From Arthrobacter sp. (GTDB lineage: Bacteria; Actinomycetota; Actinomycetes; Actinomycetales; Micrococcaceae), in the NCBI GenBank assembly GCA_025464545.1, contig JAODMA010000195.1, positions 1 to 8,144 on the forward strand: a stretch of 8,144 nucleotides of DNA, read 5' to 3'. This document shows positions 6,567-8,144 of this stretch, piece after piece; positions within the stretch are counted from its first letter, which is position 1, and each line of letters starts with the position of its first letter. The position numbers were made by a program, and so were the translations under genes. A model generated the notes under the pieces. It ran no database searches and was not told where the DNA came from. It saw only the letters and a list, made by a program, of their open reading frames with translations.

Positions 6567-6591
6567 CGGAGGTCGGTCTACAAGGTTGGCG

Positions 6592-7329
6592 GTGTTCGAA
6601 GTGTTTTCGTGGCGGGTTGAAGTCCGGCCGGGCGTCTGGGTGGCTTTCACCAACGCCGCTGCCGGCAACCTCGCGCTCCATGTCGGCGACAATGCCGGGG
6701 ACGTCCGGCGCCGCCGCAGCGAGCTCGAAAGAGCCGCGGGCCTGGGCGCCCGGGGCTTTCAGTACATGAACCAGGTCCACGGCAACGAGGTTGCCACGAT
6801 CGCCCCCGGTCCGGCTGTTCCGGCCCCGACGGCGGACGCCCTGGTCTCCCGCGGCGCCGCCCTGGCCGTGATGGTTGCGGACTGCGTCCCCGTGGTCATG
6901 GTGGGCAGCACCAGCGGGGGAGGGCCGGTGCTTGGGGTCGCGCACGCGGGACGGCCCGGCGTCGCTTCCGGCGTGGTCACCGCCGCCGTGACCCGGATGC
7001 GGGCGCTCGGAGCTGGAGAAATCAGCGCGTGGATCGGGCCGTCGGTCTGCGGCCGGTGCTATGAGGTGCCGGCCGGAATGCGGGCTGAGGTTTCGGCGGT
7101 GGCCCCCGGGACCTGGTGCGACACTTCCCGCGGAACGCCCGGACTCGACCTGCCGGCCGGAGTCCGCCGCCAACTGAAATCCGTAGGCGTGGCAGTCGAA
7201 TACTCCGGCGGCTGCACCCTCGAAGACGACGAACTCTTCTCCTACCGCCGGGACCGCCACACCGGACGCTTCGCCGGCCTGGTCTGGACGGCTACAGGGG
7301 ACGGAACGAAGGCGGACATTGATGGCTGA
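6592..7329 (+). CDS. pgeF: Peptidoglycan editing factor PgeF (YfiH/DUF152, multicopper polyphenol oxidoreductase fold)
   Basis: A 245-aa cytoplasmic protein of family PF02578. In E. coli the YfiH/PgeF enzyme releases L-Ser wrongly joined to UDP-MurNAc in place of L-Ala, correcting MurC errors; that role is inferred here. Metal/active-site motifs are present: QVHGNEV (H63), VADCVPVVMV (C98) and AHAGRPG (H118), plus WIGPSVCGRCYEV (147-159) and the C-terminal LFSYRRD (215-221). The last His motif reads HAGRPG where the common form is HAGWRG. The frame is open from an ATG at 6523, but that ATG sits inside the terminator stem, so I chose GTG 6592 (AAGG at 6582-6585); GTG 6601 is possible. About 245 aa agrees with the family. 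The 3' end overlaps yggS by 8 bp. Confidence 0.92.
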   Translation: MFEVFSWRVEVRPGVWVAFTNAAAGNLALHVGDNAGDVRRRRSELERAAGLGARGFQYMNQVHGNEVATIAPGPAVPAPTADALVSRGAALAVMVADCVPVVMVGSTSGGGPVLGVAHAGRPGVASGVVTAAVTRMRALGAGEISAWIGPSVCGRCYEVPAGMRAEVSAVAPGTWCDTSRGTPGLDLPAGVRRQLKSVGVAVEYSGGCTLEDDELFSYRRDRHTGRFAGLVWTATGDGTKADIDG

Positions 7330-8050
7330 GCAGCACGATCCCCGGCTGTCGCAGCTCCGGCAGCGTCTCGCCGCCGTCCGGCAACGGATCGACGGCGCCG
7401 TCGCGGCCGCAGGGCGGCAGGACGCTCCGCCGCAGCTGATAGTAGTCACCAAATTCCACCCCGCCGGTGACGTCCGGCGGCTGGCCACGCTGGGCATCAC
7501 GGACGTCGGGGAAAACCGCGACCAGGAAGCCGCAGACAAGGCGGCCGGACTCGGCGACCTTGAGCTGCGCTGGCACTTCATCGGACAGCTGCAGAGCAAT
7601 AAGGCCAAGTCCGTCGTGAAGTACGCCCACGCCGTGCATTCCGTTGACCGGCCCCAGCTCGCCGGAGCCCTGGCCAAGGCCATGGCCATCGAACACGAGC
7701 GCACCGGGCGTGGGCCGCTGGACTGCTACATCCAGGTAAGCCTTGACGAGGACGCCGACGGGAACCGGGGCGGCGCGCTCTCCGGGGACGTCCCTGTGCT
7801 GGCGGAGCGGCTGGCAGGCTCCGACGGACTTCGGCTGGCAGGGGTCATGGCGGTGGCCCCGCTCGGTGCGGATCCCGTCCGCGCGTTCGAGAAGCTCGCC
7901 GGAATCTCGGCCCGGCTCAGGGCCGGGTACCCGGACGCCACCGGCATTTCCGCCGGCATGAGCCAGGACCTGGAAGTGGCGATCCGGTTCGGTGCGACAC
8001 ACCTTCGCATTGGCTCCGATATTCTCGGTCCGCGTCCGGCGTTGCGGTAG
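7322..8050 (+). CDS. yggS: YggS/PROSC family pyridoxal-5'-phosphate homeostasis protein
   Basis: A 242-aa fold-type III (alanine-racemase-like barrel) protein without known catalysis that binds PLP and keeps free vitamin B6 and amino/keto-acid pools balanced. Motifs: LIVVTKFHP (39-47), in which K44 should form the Schiff base with PLP, DVGENRDQEAADKA (61-74), LRWHFIGQLQSNKAK (the RWHxIGxLQxNK signature), AVHSVDR, a conserved GMSQDLEVAI segment (family MSxDxxxAI), and the end block GATHLRIGSDILGPRP that binds the phosphate. ATG 7322 is used, overlapping the pgeF stop in ATGGCTGA, with GAAGG at 7308-7312; a TTG one codon earlier is less likely. Position between ftsZ/pgeF and sepF is the usual actinobacterial arrangement. 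Confidence 0.95.
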   Translation: MAEQHDPRLSQLRQRLAAVRQRIDGAVAAAGRQDAPPQLIVVTKFHPAGDVRRLATLGITDVGENRDQEAADKAAGLGDLELRWHFIGQLQSNKAKSVVKYAHAVHSVDRPQLAGALAKAMAIEHERTGRGPLDCYIQVSLDEDADGNRGGALSGDVPVLAERLAGSDGLRLAGVMAVAPLGADPVRAFEKLAGISARLRAGYPDATGISAGMSQDLEVAIRFGATHLRIGSDILGPRPALR

Positions 8051-8139
8051 GTTCAACGTATTGGAAGGTAATGGCGGGAATTCCAAGGCTGTCAGGTCAT
8101 TTTGAGCGGCCCGCTTACGGACACGATTAGGAGTCGACC
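8051..8139 (+). promoter_or_regulatory. yggS-sepF intergenic region with sepF ribosome binding site
   Basis: An 89-bp gap. TAGGTT (8048-8053), made partly from the yggS stop codon, resembles an actinobacterial -10, but I see no good -35 at 16-19 bp. TTGGAA (8061-8066) and TTCCAA (8081-8086) form a 6-bp inverted repeat with a 14-nt spacer, without a T-run. AGGAG (8129-8133) is a good ribosome binding site six bases before the ATG at 8140. No terminator is visible, so sepF is probably transcribed at least partly with yggS. Confidence 0.45.
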
Positions 8140-8144
8140 ATGGC
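8140..8144 (+). CDS. sepF: Start of a gene at the right edge, probably SepF
   Basis: Only ATGGC is present: the start codon and two bases of an Ala codon, preceded by AGGAG at six bases. The assignment is by synteny alone: sepF, which encodes the membrane anchor of FtsZ in actinobacteria, follows yggS in these clusters. No protein sequence is available in the window to confirm it. Confidence 0.5.

Noticed and set aside
6523..6591. ATG at 6523 as the start of pgeF
   Set aside because: The ATG sits in the 5' arm of the 16-bp terminator stem, upstream of the candidate promoter, and would add 23 residues not typical of the family.
1..8144. Mobile element, CRISPR array, RNA gene or defence system
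   Set aside because: I found no transposase, no spaced direct repeats, no tRNA/rRNA-like sequence and no foreign composition; apart from one 213-bp gap and two gaps under 90 bp the window is filled with core division and wall genes.

Overview
This window is a piece of an actinobacterial dcw (division and cell wall) cluster. All genes are on the + strand. The high GC content, strong preference for C/G at third codon positions, and the gene order murD-ftsW-murG-murC-ftsQ-ftsZ-pgeF-yggS-(sepF), with no ftsA, ddl or murB between murC and ftsZ, point to an actinomycete. The protein sequences look most like Micrococcaceae (Arthrobacter/Pseudarthrobacter type); that genus-level guess is from general resemblance only.

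Layout: (1) 1-5075 is a tightly packed block: the last codons of murD, then ftsW, murG, murC and ftsQ, separated by 2, 6 and 5 bp and, at murC/ftsQ, an 8-bp overlap. This looks like one transcript. (2) 5076-5288 is the only sizeable intergenic region (213 bp). It is clearly AT-richer than its surroundings (about 40% GC over 5141-5288) and carries the ftsZ control region: two candidate promoters, a perfect 8-bp-arm inverted repeat at 5201-5221, and a possible 21-codon upstream ORF that ends one base before the ftsZ start. (3) ftsZ (5289-6509) is followed by a very strong intrinsic terminator (16-bp perfect stem, 6518-6553). (4) A candidate promoter overlapping the 3' half of that terminator would start a second unit, pgeF-yggS (8-bp overlap), leading to sepF, of which only the first five bases are in the window.

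How the genes work together: MurD and MurC build the UDP-MurNAc-peptide precursor in the cytoplasm. MurG completes lipid II on the inner face of the membrane. FtsW polymerises lipid II into septal glycan. FtsQ is the bitopic divisome scaffold. FtsZ is the cytoplasmic ring, and SepF (just downstream) is its membrane tether in actinobacteria, which lack FtsA. PgeF removes wrongly incorporated amino acids from muropeptide precursors, and YggS buffers pyridoxal phosphate.

I found no mobile element, CRISPR array, tRNA/rRNA, broken gene or novel defence-like system. The observations most worth checking are the architecture of the ftsZ leader, the terminator/promoter overlap before pgeF, and two separate 15-bp-period repeat tracts that encode the C-terminal tails of FtsW and MurC.
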